Assembly: GCA_020638055.1 (NCBI GenBank)
Contig: JACKJH010000001.1
Span: 1,109,854-1,173,853 of the forward strand
DNA from: Hyphomicrobiaceae bacterium
Lineage (GTDB): Bacteria; Pseudomonadota; Alphaproteobacteria; Rhizobiales; Hyphomicrobiaceae
Length of the DNA stretch: 64,000 nucleotides
Direction: 5' to 3'
Of this stretch, positions 54,500 to 63,626 are shown piece by piece (positions within the stretch are counted from its first letter, which is position 1; every line of letters starts with the position of its first letter). Both the position numbers and the translations under genes were made by a program. The notes beneath the pieces are model-generated. The model was not told the DNA's origin. It saw nothing but the letters and a program-made list of their open reading frames with translations, and searched no databases.

Positions 54500-56377
54500 G
54501 TGCCGCCGCCGCTTCTCGCCTTGCAAAATGTGGCGTTGTCTTTCGGGGGCACTCCGCTGCTCACGTCTGCGGAACTTATCGTAGCGCCGGGGGATCGCAT
54601 TGCTCTTGTCGGTCGCAACGGCTCTGGCAAGTCGACGTTGTTGAAGATCGCTGCGGGGACGGTTCAGCCAGACAGCGGCGACCGGTTCGTACATCCCGGC
54701 GCGGTTATTCGGTATCTTGCGCAGGAAACCGTTTTCACCGGCTTTCGAACGACATTTGAGTTTGTTGAAGCCGGGTTAAAGCCGACCGATGATCCATATG
54801 TGGCTCGCCAGGCATTGAATGATCTTGGCCTGACCGGCGAAGAGGATGTTGCGCGGTTATCGGGCGGTGAGGCACGCCGCACGGCTTTGGCGCAAGCCAT
54901 TGCCTCGCGGCCGGATGTTTTATTGCTGGACGAGCCGACCAATCACCTCGACTTGCCCGCGATCGAGTGGTTGGAGCGGACTGTTGCGGGGCTGAAGTCC
55001 GCGATCCTGCTCATAAGCCACGACCGCCGTTTTCTGGAAACGCTGTCGCGAACAACCGTCTGGCTTGATCGAGGCATCACGCGGCGTATGGAAGCTGGGT
55101 TTGGAGGGTTTGAATCCTGGCGTGATGATCTGCTCATGGAAGAGGAACGCGACGCGCACAAGCTGGACCGCAAGATCGTTCGCGAAGAAAAGTGGATGCA
55201 TGGAGGTGTCACTGCACGGCGCAAGCGCAATGTGCGCCGTGTTCGCGAACTGGCTGATCTGCGTCAACAGCGCCGTGAACGCCGAAGTGTCGAAGGTAGT
55301 GTGAGGCTCGAGGCCTCCGAAGCACAGCAATCGGGCAAGTTGGTGATTGAGGCTTCGAATATCGGGAAATCGTTTCCCGATCGGATTGCTGTCGATGAAT
55401 TCACAATTCGGATCATGCGCGGGGATCAAGTAGGCTTCGTTGGCCCGAACGGTGCGGGTAAGACCACGCTCATCAAGTTGCTCACTGGCGCGCTTGAACC
55501 AGATAGCGGCAGTGTTCGTCTTGGCACCGGCCTTGAAATGGTGGTGCTGGACCAAAAGCGTGACGATCTTGATCCCACCTGGACGGTGGCGGAAGCCTTG
55601 ACGCGCGGTCGCGGCGACCAGGTCATCGTCAACGGCAAGCCGCGTCATGTGGCAAGCTACATGAAAGATTTCCTGTTTTTGCCTGAACAGGTTCGCTCGC
55701 CTGTATCGGTGCTGTCAGGTGGCGAGCGCGCGCGCCTCATGCTGGCTCGCGCTCTGGCTTTGCCCTCGAACCTGCTCGTGCTCGACGAGCCGACCAATGA
55801 TCTCGACCTTGAAACGCTCGATTTGTTGCAGGAGCTGCTGGCCGATTATCAAGGCACGGTCCTGCTTGTCAGCCATGACCGCGACTTTCTCGATCGCGTC
55901 GTGACATCAACGGTTGGGTTCGATGGTGAAGGGCGCTGGATCGAATATGCGGGGGGCTACACCGATATGTTGGCGCAGCGCGGCAAACCGCTTCCCATCA
56001 GTGTGGAGCGCGCTGAGATTGCACCAAGTCAAGCACGCCTAGCATCGGGTGGAAGGCAAGCCGAAGCTCGGACAGGCGAAGATCAGCTTGGTGCGGCCTC
56101 TTCGAGGCAGGAAACGGCAGTGCCGCAACAAAAACGAAAGTTGTCGTTCAAGGAGAAACACGCTCTGGAGAAGCTACCTGGTGAGATCGCCAGGCTCCAG
56201 GCTGAGATCTCCGAACTTGAAGGCAAGATCGCTGACCCGGCGTTTTTCAATTCCGATGCGGCGGCGTTCAGGACTGCAACGGAGCAACTAGCAGTTGCCC
56301 AAGGCGCGCTTTTCGATGCTGAAACGCAATGGCTTGATCTTGAGATTTTGCGCGAAGAAATATCTTCTTCGTCTTGA
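54500..56377 (+). CDS. ABC-F family ATPase (Uup type)
   Basis: A 625-residue soluble protein with two ABC ATPase domains and no membrane segments. Walker A sites are VGRNGSGKSTLLKIAAG and VGPNGAGKTTLIKLLTG; signatures LSGGEARRTALAQAIA and LSGGERARLMLARALAL; Walker B with VLLLDEPTNHLDL and LLVLDEPTNDLDL. A C-terminal coiled coil (LPGEIARLQAEISELEGK) is typical of Uup. ABC-F proteins act at the ribosome or on nucleic acids. The start is GTG at 54500, eight bases after aggagg. It is a common housekeeping gene and not linked to sulfur metabolism. Confidence 0.93.
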   Translation: MPPPLLALQNVALSFGGTPLLTSAELIVAPGDRIALVGRNGSGKSTLLKIAAGTVQPDSGDRFVHPGAVIRYLAQETVFTGFRTTFEFVEAGLKPTDDPYVARQALNDLGLTGEEDVARLSGGEARRTALAQAIASRPDVLLLDEPTNHLDLPAIEWLERTVAGLKSAILLISHDRRFLETLSRTTVWLDRGITRRMEAGFGGFESWRDDLLMEEERDAHKLDRKIVREEKWMHGGVTARRKRNVRRVRELADLRQQRRERRSVEGSVRLEASEAQQSGKLVIEASNIGKSFPDRIAVDEFTIRIMRGDQVGFVGPNGAGKTTLIKLLTGALEPDSGSVRLGTGLEMVVLDQKRDDLDPTWTVAEALTRGRGDQVIVNGKPRHVASYMKDFLFLPEQVRSPVSVLSGGERARLMLARALALPSNLLVLDEPTNDLDLETLDLLQELLADYQGTVLLVSHDRDFLDRVVTSTVGFDGEGRWIEYAGGYTDMLAQRGKPLPISVERAEIAPSQARLASGGRQAEARTGEDQLGAASSRQETAVPQQKRKLSFKEKHALEKLPGEIARLQAEISELEGKIADPAFFNSDAAAFRTATEQLAVAQGALFDAETQWLDLEILREEISSSS

Positions 56378-56553
56378 AATTCAAATATTTATACTTCCTG
56401 TTATTTGCCTCCTAAAGAGGTCAATCATCACATGAACAGCAGATGAACGCTCCGTTCAGAATGCGTGCATACCGTCTATGGCTTTATGGCGTCACTGCAT
56501 TGCTACTCCTGATCCCGGTCCCCGCTTCCCCCCAGTGGTCGACCGGAATTTGA

Positions 56554-56593
56554 GGGCGCAGCCCGGGGAGGGACTGCGCCCTTCTTCTTTTTT
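56554..56593 (+). terminator. Rho-independent terminator
   Basis: GGGCGCAG (56554-56561) pairs with CTGCGCCC (56574-56581), followed by TTCTTCTTTTTT. It ends the rightward ABC-F transcript and lies just before the leftward mechanosensitive-channel stop. Confidence 0.85.
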
Positions 56594-56606
56594 GGTCTGA
56601 ACCGCT

Positions 56607-57509
56607 TCACGCGGGCTGGATGGTGTTGGACGCATTTGCACTTTCATTGTGCGATGGACCGCGGATGGGGACGTCGCCATTGAAGGTGAGGGTGCGGTAG
56701 GGGAAGGGAATTTCGACGCCCGCATCATCGAGCGCGCGCTTTACCGCTGCAATCACCTGGTCACGTGAGCGGCGGATGTCGATAGGTTTGGAACCGGTCC
56801 ACCACGTCACTTCGAAATCGACCGAGGAGTCGTTAAAGGCGTGGGCGAAGATTTCGACGTCGCGGATGTCATTGCGAACAGAGTCGACTTTCCTGACAGC
56901 TTCAATAATGACATCGCGTGCGTCATCGACATTTTCGCCATATGCGACGCCGCAAATGATCGTGGTGCGCCGCAGGTCTGTGTTGGTCAACACGTGGACG
57001 GGCTGTTTCAACAGCATCGCGTTTGGCACGATAACCATCTGTCCATCGGTCTTTCGGATTTTCGTCTCGCGGACGGAAATGCGCTTAACCTGCCCTTCAA
57101 TGCCGTCGCACTCTATGAAATCGTCAAGGCGGAATGGTTCACGCAACAACAGCATGATGCCGGCGACGAAGTTCTCGAAAATGTCCTTGAATGCAAAACC
57201 AATTGCTACAGAACCAAGGCCCAGGGCGGTCAAGGCTTTGCCAGGCGTAACGGTTGGGAAGGCGATGGTCACAGCTATCAGCGTGCCTGCAAACCACAAG
57301 CCGACAGACGCGATCATCTGGAGAACTTCGCCAAGCGAGCGGCGCAATCTCCCGGTGGAGAAAATTCGAGAGATCCCGAAGCGCACCGCATGAACGGCGA
57401 GCCATGTAAGGATGAGAAAAACCAGTGCGAGGAATATTTGCGGTAATGCCTCCCAGAACCCTCGATAATATGAATCGAGTTGTTCAAGGAGCGGTTTTGG
57501 TAGCTGCAT
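56607..57509 (-). CDS. mscS: Small-conductance mechanosensitive channel (MscS family)
   Basis: A 300-residue inner-membrane channel that opens on osmotic down-shock. Three N-terminal membrane segments are visible, the third being the Gly/Ala-rich pore helix (GKALTALGLGSVAIGFAFKD). The beta domain LREPFRLDDFIECDGIEGQVKRISVRETKIR and TDGQMVIVPNAMLL is characteristic. The C-terminal tail ends in an Asn/Ser-rich stretch. It starts at 57509; part of a repeat element lies just upstream. Confidence 0.93.
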   Translation of the reverse strand: MQLPKPLLEQLDSYYRGFWEALPQIFLALVFLILTWLAVHAVRFGISRIFSTGRLRRSLGEVLQMIASVGLWFAGTLIAVTIAFPTVTPGKALTALGLGSVAIGFAFKDIFENFVAGIMLLLREPFRLDDFIECDGIEGQVKRISVRETKIRKTDGQMVIVPNAMLLKQPVHVLTNTDLRRTTIICGVAYGENVDDARDVIIEAVRKVDSVRNDIRDVEIFAHAFNDSSVDFEVTWWTGSKPIDIRRSRDQVIAAVKRALDDAGVEIPFPYRTLTFNGDVPIRGPSHNESANASNTIQPA

Positions 57510-57517
57510 AAGTGTCG

Positions 57518-57563
57518 GCCCGCCTTTCTCACGATGGCACGGCCCTCATCGCGCTGGCGCGAA
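57518..57563. repeat. Partial copy of the 273-base element (left end)
   Basis: GCCCGCCTTTCTCACGATGG and the following GGCACGGCCC...GCGCTGGCGCG match the first 46 bases of the 273-base elements, then diverge. It lies in the mscS upstream region and appears to be a decayed or shortened copy. Confidence 0.7.
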
Positions 57564-57633
57564 GATTTCCCGCATGCCCATGGGCTAAAACGCGCATGGG
57601 CTGCGGTTGTTCCGACCTGAACGTGCTCATGCC

Positions 57634-58368
57634 TTATTGCGAAGTCTTTGCCCACTCATCCTTCACCTCATCGCACTTTTTTGAGATGAAGTCGTTGATG
57701 TCTTCGACGAGTGTCGACTGGAGAACATTCAATGTGTTGTCGGTCGCGGTTGCAGTCCACATTGCGCCCTTGACGAGTGTAGGTGCCGATAACTTGCCCC
57801 AGTTTATTTTGGCCTTCACCGCCTTGCCGTTCTCGAATGTCACCGTCGGTGCAAAATCTATGTCGATCTTGGTCGCTTCTTTTTTCTCGCGCTGGATGCT
57901 GCAGGCGACGTGATGGGTCTTGAGTTTCAGGTCGTATTTTTGGTCCTTCATCGCACTGACGAGATCAGAGCGCGGTATATCAATATCCGCCATACAATGC
58001 ACCGAGCCCCACGGCCACGACACCTTTGCCTTGGAGACCATCTTGTCAAGTTGGGCCTTGCGCCATGATTTGGGAATTGAGCAGTTGATATTTCCGCTTG
58101 TCTGCTCACCGGGATTGCGAAATGCCCGGCATAGCTCAACCTTGCATGCTTTGCGCGCTTCTCTTTCGGCGCGCTCTTCGGGTGTCAAATCGGCTTCCTT
58201 GACGCCAGAGATGATTGAGGCGTCGTTATCGCCTGCGTGAGCTGCTCCAATCGGCGCAAGCATCGGCACGGTGACACATGCGAAGATGATGAGTGCCCGT
58301 GCTAGCAAGCCCTCGGGCCTGTTTCCTGGTTTGCACTTGAATTCAGGTGCAGTTGTTTGGCTGAGCAT
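57634..58368 (-). CDS. Secreted protein of unknown function, 244 aa
   Basis: A 244-residue protein. Residues about 21-45 (LARALIIFACVTVPMLAPIGAAHA) are a signal peptide preceded by a polar extension, so the true start may be at a later codon. The mature part has five Cys (KACKVELCRAF, NINCSIPK, VHCMADID, VACSIQRE) and ends with FISKKCDEVKDEWAK. I do not recognise the family. No operon partner is seen. Confidence 0.75.
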   Translation of the reverse strand: MLSQTTAPEFKCKPGNRPEGLLARALIIFACVTVPMLAPIGAAHAGDNDASIISGVKEADLTPEERAEREARKACKVELCRAFRNPGEQTSGNINCSIPKSWRKAQLDKMVSKAKVSWPWGSVHCMADIDIPRSDLVSAMKDQKYDLKLKTHHVACSIQREKKEATKIDIDFAPTVTFENGKAVKAKINWGKLSAPTLVKGAMWTATATDNTLNVLQSTLVEDINDFISKKCDEVKDEWAKTSQ

Positions 58369-58961
58369 GGATCATCCTTTATCGCAGGCTTTGGTTGGCA
58401 TGGCTGTCGAAACATTGAAAAGTCAAATCAGGTTCCCAGGTCTCCCAGACCGCGTTCACTCTTCGTGGAATCGTGTACGCAATCCAGGCTCTTGTTTTGG
58501 AGCATGTTTTTCACGCCGAACCGCTTCACACTTCGGCTAAACATGCTCCAAGCATTTTTTATACAATCCGAACCGGACGGCAGATTGCTCCGATAGAGAT
58601 GTCTTGCCCTCCAAACCGCACAACATTTCATCCAGACCAATGGTAATTCGTCATAGTGCGGCGCCAAAAAATCTGATTACAGATTTACTGGATGCAAAAC
58701 GACAGGCCAAGTTTAATTGCCGTTCAATTGCCGCGAAACTGGGGCCATCTGAAGTCCAAGAATGTCTGAAATCGATCGGCTTTACGCATTTAGAGGAACT
58801 TGATTCCAGACCCACAGTTCCCATATTCGTCGTGTGTCTATGGTGCGCTGCCTCACGCCGGGGAGCCATCGTGCGAGCGCAGCCGAAGGGTGCGCTCAAG
58901 TCTTGAGTTAACATCGGGCAAGCCGCCCGCTGAAGTCGCTTCGAGAAAGGGCTTTGGACCA
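58369..58961. other. Gene-poor stretch with repeat modules
   Basis: About 590 bases. Modules D and C occur at 58449-58551 (GCGTTCAC...GTGTACGC, then GAGCATG to CATGCTCC). A rightward 100-codon reading (58604-58906) has no ribosome binding site and no clear family, so I do not list it as a gene. The right end contains the Hsp20 leader. Confidence 0.6.
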
Positions 58962-59396
58962 ATGAATCGTATGTCTTTGCTTTCTAACCCGCTTTTGCTT
59001 GGTTTTGATGAGATCGAACGATTAATCGATCGTGCATCCAAGGGCGGAGATGGCTATCCACCTTACAATATAGAACGTGTTGCCTCTGACGGAGACGGTG
59101 GTGAACGTCTACGGATTACCCTAGCTGTTGCCGGCTTCAAGCGAGACCAACTCGAAATCGTAGTCGAGGACAAGCAACTGGTCGTGCGCGGTAAACAAAC
59201 CGACGAAAACGATGGCCGGGAATTCCTGCACCGCGGTATTGCGGCGCGGCAATTCCAGCGTACGTTCGTGCTTGCAGACGGTATCGAAGTCCGGTCAGCA
59301 GACCTTGCTAACGGGCTGTTGGAGATCGATTTGATGCGCCGCGAGCCAGAGCGGCTGATGCGCAAGATCGACATTGGCGAGAAATCGCAAACCTAA
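58962..59396 (+). CDS. Small heat-shock protein (Hsp20/IbpA type)
   Basis: A 144-residue alpha-crystallin-type chaperone. The N-terminus (LLSNPLLLGFDEIERLIDRA) and the core RITLAVAGFKRDQLEIVVEDKQLVVRGKQ match IbpA-type proteins, and the end LLEIDLMRREPERLMRKI is typical. It holds unfolded proteins for refolding. ATG 58962 is preferred; 58971 is possible. It is followed by a DUF1150 gene, an arrangement known from other Alphaproteobacteria. Confidence 0.93.
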   Translation: MNRMSLLSNPLLLGFDEIERLIDRASKGGDGYPPYNIERVASDGDGGERLRITLAVAGFKRDQLEIVVEDKQLVVRGKQTDENDGREFLHRGIAARQFQRTFVLADGIEVRSADLANGLLEIDLMRREPERLMRKIDIGEKSQT

Positions 59397-59537
59397 AATC
59401 CGGATTTTTGCCAATTCCGCGCTCGAATCGCGGATGATGAGATGCCGAACCTTTCATCGGAGCCTTTAAACGGTCACCGGTGGGTAATAGGTTTAGCATG
59501 ACGCGCACCGAGCCTCACGCAACCGAGGAGTTCCGTC

Positions 59538-59828
59538 ATGACCATGAAAGACACGCTGAAGCCTGAACGGGACGTGGAAGAGCATGTGTTGCCGATCATG
59601 AGCGAAGTGGAATTCGCGAAACTCGGTGATGGCCACGTCGCCTATATCAAGACCATGACCTCGGAGGAGGCGAGCCGCCTGTTTCCGTCGGTCGAAGGTC
59701 TGCCGCAAGGCATCAACCTATTCGCCTTGCACGGCGCCGATGGCACGCCGCTGGCGTTGACCGACACCCGGTCTGCCGCCGTCGGCCATGCTTTGGGTGA
59801 CGAATTGGAAATCGCCAGCTTGCACTGA
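59538..59828 (+). CDS. DUF1150-family protein
   Basis: A 96-residue protein with the segment LGDGHVAYIKTMTSEEASRLFP and GINLFALHGADGTPLALTDT, typical of DUF1150, a family known mainly from Alphaproteobacteria and usually next to hsp20. It starts with ATG at 59538 after ggagttccgtc. A weak hairpin terminator follows at about 59953. Confidence 0.9.
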   Translation: MTMKDTLKPERDVEEHVLPIMSEVEFAKLGDGHVAYIKTMTSEEASRLFPSVEGLPQGINLFALHGADGTPLALTDTRSAAVGHALGDELEIASLH

Positions 59829-59952
59829 TGGTGCTTGCTGATTGATCTGAAGTATCGCGCTGGCCATGTCAGATCAGCCGCGAAATGGTTGCTACGCGAA
59901 CGGAAATGGAATTTCCGGGCGGGCGTCAAACAAGTTTGCTAAACAATAAAGA

Positions 59953-59979
59953 GGCCACGGTGCAGCTTTGCCCGTGGCC
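59953..59979. terminator. Hairpin between convergent genes
   Basis: GGCCACGG (59953-59960) pairs with CCGTGGCC (59972-59979), followed by a short T-rich stretch. It lies between the rightward DUF1150 gene and the leftward NDUFA9-type gene and could terminate both. Confidence 0.6.
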
Positions 59980-60050
59980 TTGTCGTTGGTTCGTCACTCT
60001 TCCTTTTTCATCGCTCGCGCCATGTCAAATGGCGATGTTTGAATGACCTG

Positions 60051-61034
60051 TCATGAGCGGTAATTGGCGAATTGGCCGCGCGGCTTAAAGCGCTCCAGAT
60101 ATTGGGGGACGATTACACCTGCACTTTGTGGGTGTTCAACACCTAGGGCTTCGATGGTGCGGCCCTCTTCCTGTGCCTTGGTGCTTACGATGTTATCCTT
60201 CTTCAGCATCCGGACCTGATCGACAGTTATCGGTCGCATACTGTTGGGCAATGGCCACGTGAGGATGGCTTGTAATTTTGCCAGCCAGAACGGCATCGGG
60301 AAATAAGGCCGTTCGCGACCCGCCCAGGTTTGGGTATCATCAAGAAGATCGCGGAAGGTTGAAACATCTGGCCCGCCAATTTCATAAACAGTTCCAGGTT
60401 TACCTGCGCCTTCGGCGGCATTGGCAATAGCGCGCGCCAGATCGCCAACGTAGACAGGCTGAAATTTGGTCGAGCCGCCACCAACCAGCGGCATGATTGG
60501 TGACATTCGTGCCATTCCGGCAAAGCGGTTGAAGAATTCGTCTTCGGGTCCGAATACGATGGAGGGGCGAATGATGATGGCCTCTGGGAATTCGCCCAGA
60601 ACTGCAGCTTCGCCATCTGCCTTGGATCGAGCATAGGCAGCGTTGGATTTGGTATCAGCGCCGATCGCCGAAATATGAATGAAGCGCTCAACGCCGGCAT
60701 CGCGTGCGGCACGCGCCACTGCTGCTGCTCCGTCGACGTTGACCGCTTGAAGGGTTTGCTTGCCGCTGCCCGACATGATGGCAACTGTGTTTATGACGAT
60801 CTTGGCGCCTGCTACCGCGGCCCGGCAGGACTCAGGATAGCGCAGGTTCGCCTGCACGGCGTAGATCTGGCCGACGGCGCCCATGGGCTGCAGGTATCCG
60901 GCAAGGTCCGGCCGGCGCTCGGCTGCCCTAATTCGCCAGCCGCGTCTGGCCAATTCGCGAACGGTATGCCGACCAACAAATCCACCGCCACCAAATACCG
61001 TCGCTAGCCCGCCATGCAACAGCTTTGAATTCAT
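60051..61034 (-). CDS. Complex I NDUFA9-type NAD(P)-binding protein
   Basis: A 327-residue atypical short-chain dehydrogenase. The Rossmann motif is VFGGGGFVGRHTVRELARRG, followed by AGAKIVINTVAIMSGSGKQ and IHISAIGADTKSNAAYARSK (Y-x3-K). The family matches the mitochondrial NDUFA9 subunit of complex I and its alphaproteobacterial relatives, which bind NADPH and help assembly or quinone-related function. It stands alone on the leftward strand. Confidence 0.9.
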   Translation of the reverse strand: MNSKLLHGGLATVFGGGGFVGRHTVRELARRGWRIRAAERRPDLAGYLQPMGAVGQIYAVQANLRYPESCRAAVAGAKIVINTVAIMSGSGKQTLQAVNVDGAAAVARAARDAGVERFIHISAIGADTKSNAAYARSKADGEAAVLGEFPEAIIIRPSIVFGPEDEFFNRFAGMARMSPIMPLVGGGSTKFQPVYVGDLARAIANAAEGAGKPGTVYEIGGPDVSTFRDLLDDTQTWAGRERPYFPMPFWLAKLQAILTWPLPNSMRPITVDQVRMLKKDNIVSTKAQEEGRTIEALGVEHPQSAGVIVPQYLERFKPRGQFANYRS

Positions 61035-61387
61035 GTGCTCACCGTCCCATCAGGCCCGATTTTTGTCGGGCGGCCTCACAATTTTTTCGTCACGTCTGTC
61101 TTCCATCCGGCAAATATCAAGGTGCTTTTGTCAGACATACAATTCCGGCCTGCCAAGCCCTTGGTTATCGGGGCCTGGCGCCTGGCGACACTATAAGGTG
61201 CTTCTGCCGGCTGTGAAGTACGCCAGAAGTCCCGGGCCGTATTCCTGGCGAGTTTGGCCGGGCTGAAAAAATTGACAGCGGCGTCCAGGCCGATTTGATT
61301 GGTATGTCGGCCGAAAGACGCCGTGGGGTGATTGACAAGTCACGACGTGACGACTAGTTGAAGCGGCTCGACACGGCTGACGTGTTG
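61035..61387. other. Intergenic stretch upstream of tRNA-Leu
   Basis: About 350 bases without a credible gene. It should contain the promoters of the leftward NDUFA9-type gene and the rightward tRNA. No repeat module seen. Confidence 0.45.
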
Positions 61388-61472
61388 GCCCAGATGGCGG
61401 AATTGGTAGACGCACTGCTTTCAGGTAGCAGCGCCGCGAGGCGTGGAGGTTCGAGTCCTCTTCTGGGCACCA
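61388..61472 (+). tRNA. tRNA-Leu(CAG)
   Basis: Full cloverleaf: acceptor GCCCAGA paired with TCTGGGC, D arm with GCGGAATTGGTAGACGC, anticodon arm CTGCT-TTCAGGT-AGCAG (anticodon CAG), a long variable arm, T arm GGAGGTTCGAGTCCTC, and an encoded ACCA end. Length 85 is normal for a class II tRNA. Confidence 0.97.
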
Positions 61473-61796
61473 TCCCTGCTTCCCATTGATGACCAAGAGC
61501 ATTGAAAAGCAAGGGATTTTATCCTGTCTTCCTGCTCATAGCTGAACGCCTGTACCGACGGAATCGCACGCGTTTCCGGGTCCCAAACTGGGTATGGGGC
61601 GGTATTTTTGGCTCTTTGCCGAATGGTTCTTCGCTGAATGCGGGGGCGGGGCCTGTTTTCAGGTCGTGTCGCGGCATTTTGCTATCAGGGCTTGGGCATC
61701 ACTGCCGCCAGGCCTGGACACATCGACTAAGACGAAGCGCCGCAGCCAAAGGCATGCGGCGCTCGATGCTAACAGCCGTATCATGTCGTTGGCGAA
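61473..61796. other. Intergenic stretch after tRNA-Leu
   Basis: About 320 bases with no credible gene. The long rightward reading crossing into the bacterioferritin gene looks like chance. No tRNA or strong hairpin seen. Confidence 0.45.
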
Positions 61797-62288
61797 TCAA
61801 TGACCATCGACCTCGTCGGCGGATTGCGCATTCAGTAACCCGTAATTTTCCACGCCAATCTTATTCAGAAGATCGAGCTGCGTCTCAAGGAAGTCGATGT
61901 GTCCTTCTTCATCTCGCAGGAGTTCTTCGAACAAATGCATGGAGACGAGATCATTCTTGTTGCGGCAGAGTTCGCGACCTTTGGTGTAGTGTTCCTTGGC
62001 TGTGTATTCACCCTTCAGATCGCATTCTAGAACTTCCTTGACGTGCTGTCCGATCATCAGCGGCGCCACCGTCTGCAGGTTGGGATGCCCTTCCAGGAAA
62101 ATGATGCGCTCGATGATCTTGTCGGCGTGCTGCATCTCTTCAATGGATTCTTCGCGCTCTTTCTTGGCCAGCTTTCCATAGCCCCAGTCGTCGAGCAGTC
62201 GGTAATGCAACCAGTATTGATTGACCGCGCCGAGTTCCAACTTCAGTGCCTCGTTCAAAATTTCAATGACGTCCTTATCGCCTTTCAC
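61797..62288 (-). CDS. bfr: Bacterioferritin
   Basis: A 163-residue iron-storage protein forming a 24-mer. The ferroxidase Glu/His positions are visible in LNEALKLELGAVNQYWLHYR and EESIEEMQHADKIIERIIFLEGHP (Met here is the likely heme ligand), then CDLKGEYTAKEHYTKGR and RDEEGHIDFLETQLDL. A Bfd-type ferredoxin gene lies immediately upstream in the same leftward direction, as in many bacteria. Confidence 0.95.
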   Translation of the reverse strand: MKGDKDVIEILNEALKLELGAVNQYWLHYRLLDDWGYGKLAKKEREESIEEMQHADKIIERIIFLEGHPNLQTVAPLMIGQHVKEVLECDLKGEYTAKEHYTKGRELCRNKNDLVSMHLFEELLRDEEGHIDFLETQLDLLNKIGVENYGLLNAQSADEVDGH

Positions 62289-62316
62289 GTGGTATTTCCT
62301 TCCTTTTGCATAAACA

Positions 62317-62637
62317 TCAAACGGGCATCACGAGAACTTCTACAGTTTCGACTGCAGTGCAACGCCTGCCCACATGCTTGTTTTTTGCATTGAGCAGCCT
62401 GCGTTTGATGCTGGAGCAGGCGTTGGGGCATAGGAGCCTGCGCCGTTCCAGATCTTCCAGCTTGGCATATATTCTCTCGACTGCCAGAGGTGCGCAGCCG
62501 CAACAATCCATGCGCTTTCCCAAATGCCGCCAGATCACGCCCGGCGTGGGCAACGGTGGGTCGGGTTGCGTCATGATATCGAGCAGCGCAAGCTCAATGT
62601 CGTGATCCGAAATAACAGCGCAAGAACAGATTAACAT
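62317..62637 (-). CDS. Bacterioferritin-associated ferredoxin-like [2Fe-2S] protein
   Basis: A 106-residue protein with LICSCAVISDHDIELALLD and KRMDCCGCAPLAVERIY, the Cys pattern of the BFD-like [2Fe-2S] domain (CxC near the start and a second pair about 35 residues later). Bfd releases iron from bacterioferritin. The C-terminal 45 residues contain another Cys (RLLCPNACSSIKRR) and are longer than in classic Bfd. It lies 28 bases upstream of bfr on the same strand. Confidence 0.82.
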   Translation of the reverse strand: MLICSCAVISDHDIELALLDIMTQPDPPLPTPGVIWRHLGKRMDCCGCAPLAVERIYAKLEDLERRRLLCPNACSSIKRRLLNAKNKHVGRRCTAVETVEVLVMPV

Positions 62638-62648
62638 GGTAGCCGCTC

Positions 62649-63230
62649 CTACATGGGTCGTGCAGCGACTGGATCGATGTAGGCGTTGGCGTTAACGATC
62701 CAAGCGGGTGAAACGATGTGCTCGATGCTGCGAAGCGTCAACGCGTAGGTTCCGGCGTGATGCAAGACTTCGTCGACCATTGAGCTTTCGATCAAGGCAA
62801 AGGCACAGGCGCGCATCGCAGGACACGTATTGTGCTGGCACGCCGCGATCATGGAAATCGCAAGGCACTCGTCACGGCAAAAGCCGCAGGTGCCAAGTGG
62901 CCTGATCGAGATAGGGTTGCGAGAGGTAACGGCGATAGCCTTTGACCAAGAAGCCAAACAGCCTACGGCTGCTTCAGCGTGCTTGGGGCCGAGCAGGTTG
63001 GAGTAGAGGCGCCAGACTTCCTCCCAACAACTGATGTCGCTGTTTTGGTAGCCGGCAATCCAACCGCGAAAACCAAGTCCGACAATGGCCTCTGCCGGAT
63101 AACGTTCTGCGCCAGATGGTTTGGGACAAAACATGCATCCCGAATTTTGCTGCGGCCAGTTGCCACTTTCGGAATCGTGCAATGCAATACTACCAGCGGT
63201 GTCGCCGGAGCGCGTCGTTTTTTTCATCAT
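62649..63230 (-). CDS. Cysteine-rich protein of unknown function upstream of bfd/bfr
   Basis: A 193-residue soluble protein. I chose the start at 63230 (ATGATG after ggtgag); the frame is open to 63350 without a good site. It has ten or so Cys in clusters, mainly SGCMFCPKPSGAERYP, GTCGFCRDECLAISM and CQHNTCPAMRACAF, which could bind a metal or Fe-S cluster. I do not recognise the family. It is 11 bases before the Bfd-like gene, so an iron-related role is likely. The Cys spacing does not fit NifQ. Confidence 0.65.
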   Translation of the reverse strand: MMKKTTRSGDTAGSIALHDSESGNWPQQNSGCMFCPKPSGAERYPAEAIVGLGFRGWIAGYQNSDISCWEEVWRLYSNLLGPKHAEAAVGCLASWSKAIAVTSRNPISIRPLGTCGFCRDECLAISMIAACQHNTCPAMRACAFALIESSMVDEVLHHAGTYALTLRSIEHIVSPAWIVNANAYIDPVAARPM

Positions 63231-63567
63231 TCTCACCAATCGAAGGGGTTCAAGGCCCCAACATCGGACGTGTTTTTCTATGACTGTGTGAATATAGAAA
63301 TCTTTCGACACAGGCGATGTCAACCTGAAACATGGCCAGCGGAACGTCATGACGCAGTTTTTTTGGAGCTAGTTTTGAAGCGTTCAAAACTGCAAACCTA
63401 ATGACGCTTCAAATCGGCGGAAAAACCAGCATCCAGCCGCCACCTGGTGATCGCAATGGAGCGCTCAACGTTGGTGTTCCGGCTCTGACGTTTGGTTCCT
63501 TGTCGGGTCCCAAGACGTCAGCCCGGTTCCTTGAGTGTCGTGTGATATATCGCGCGCCCCTTGTCTT
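63231..63567. other. Intergenic stretch before the right-hand repeats
   Basis: About 340 bases upstream of the cysteine-rich gene. The promoter of the leftward bfd-bfr unit should lie here. No gene seen. Confidence 0.45.
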
Positions 63568-63626
63568 CTTGTTTGGTCGCATTTTCTGCGACGAACCGAT
63601 GTCCACTTCGTCGGAAAATGCTCTAG
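63568..63626. repeat. Repeat module B joined to the 273-base element
   Basis: CTTGTTTGGTCGCATTTTCT to CGTCGGAAAATGCTCTAG. Its final CTAG (63623-63626) is also the first CTAG of the 273-base element, so two repeat families share a junction here. Confidence 0.85.

Noticed and set aside
58604..58906. Rightward 100-codon reading before the Hsp20 gene
   Set aside because: It lacks a binding site and ends in an Arg/Cys-rich tail typical of chance reading; weak at best.
62649..63230. NifQ or another nitrogen-fixation protein
   Set aside because: The Cys spacing does not match the Cx4Cx2Cx5C motif of NifQ, and no nif gene is nearby.
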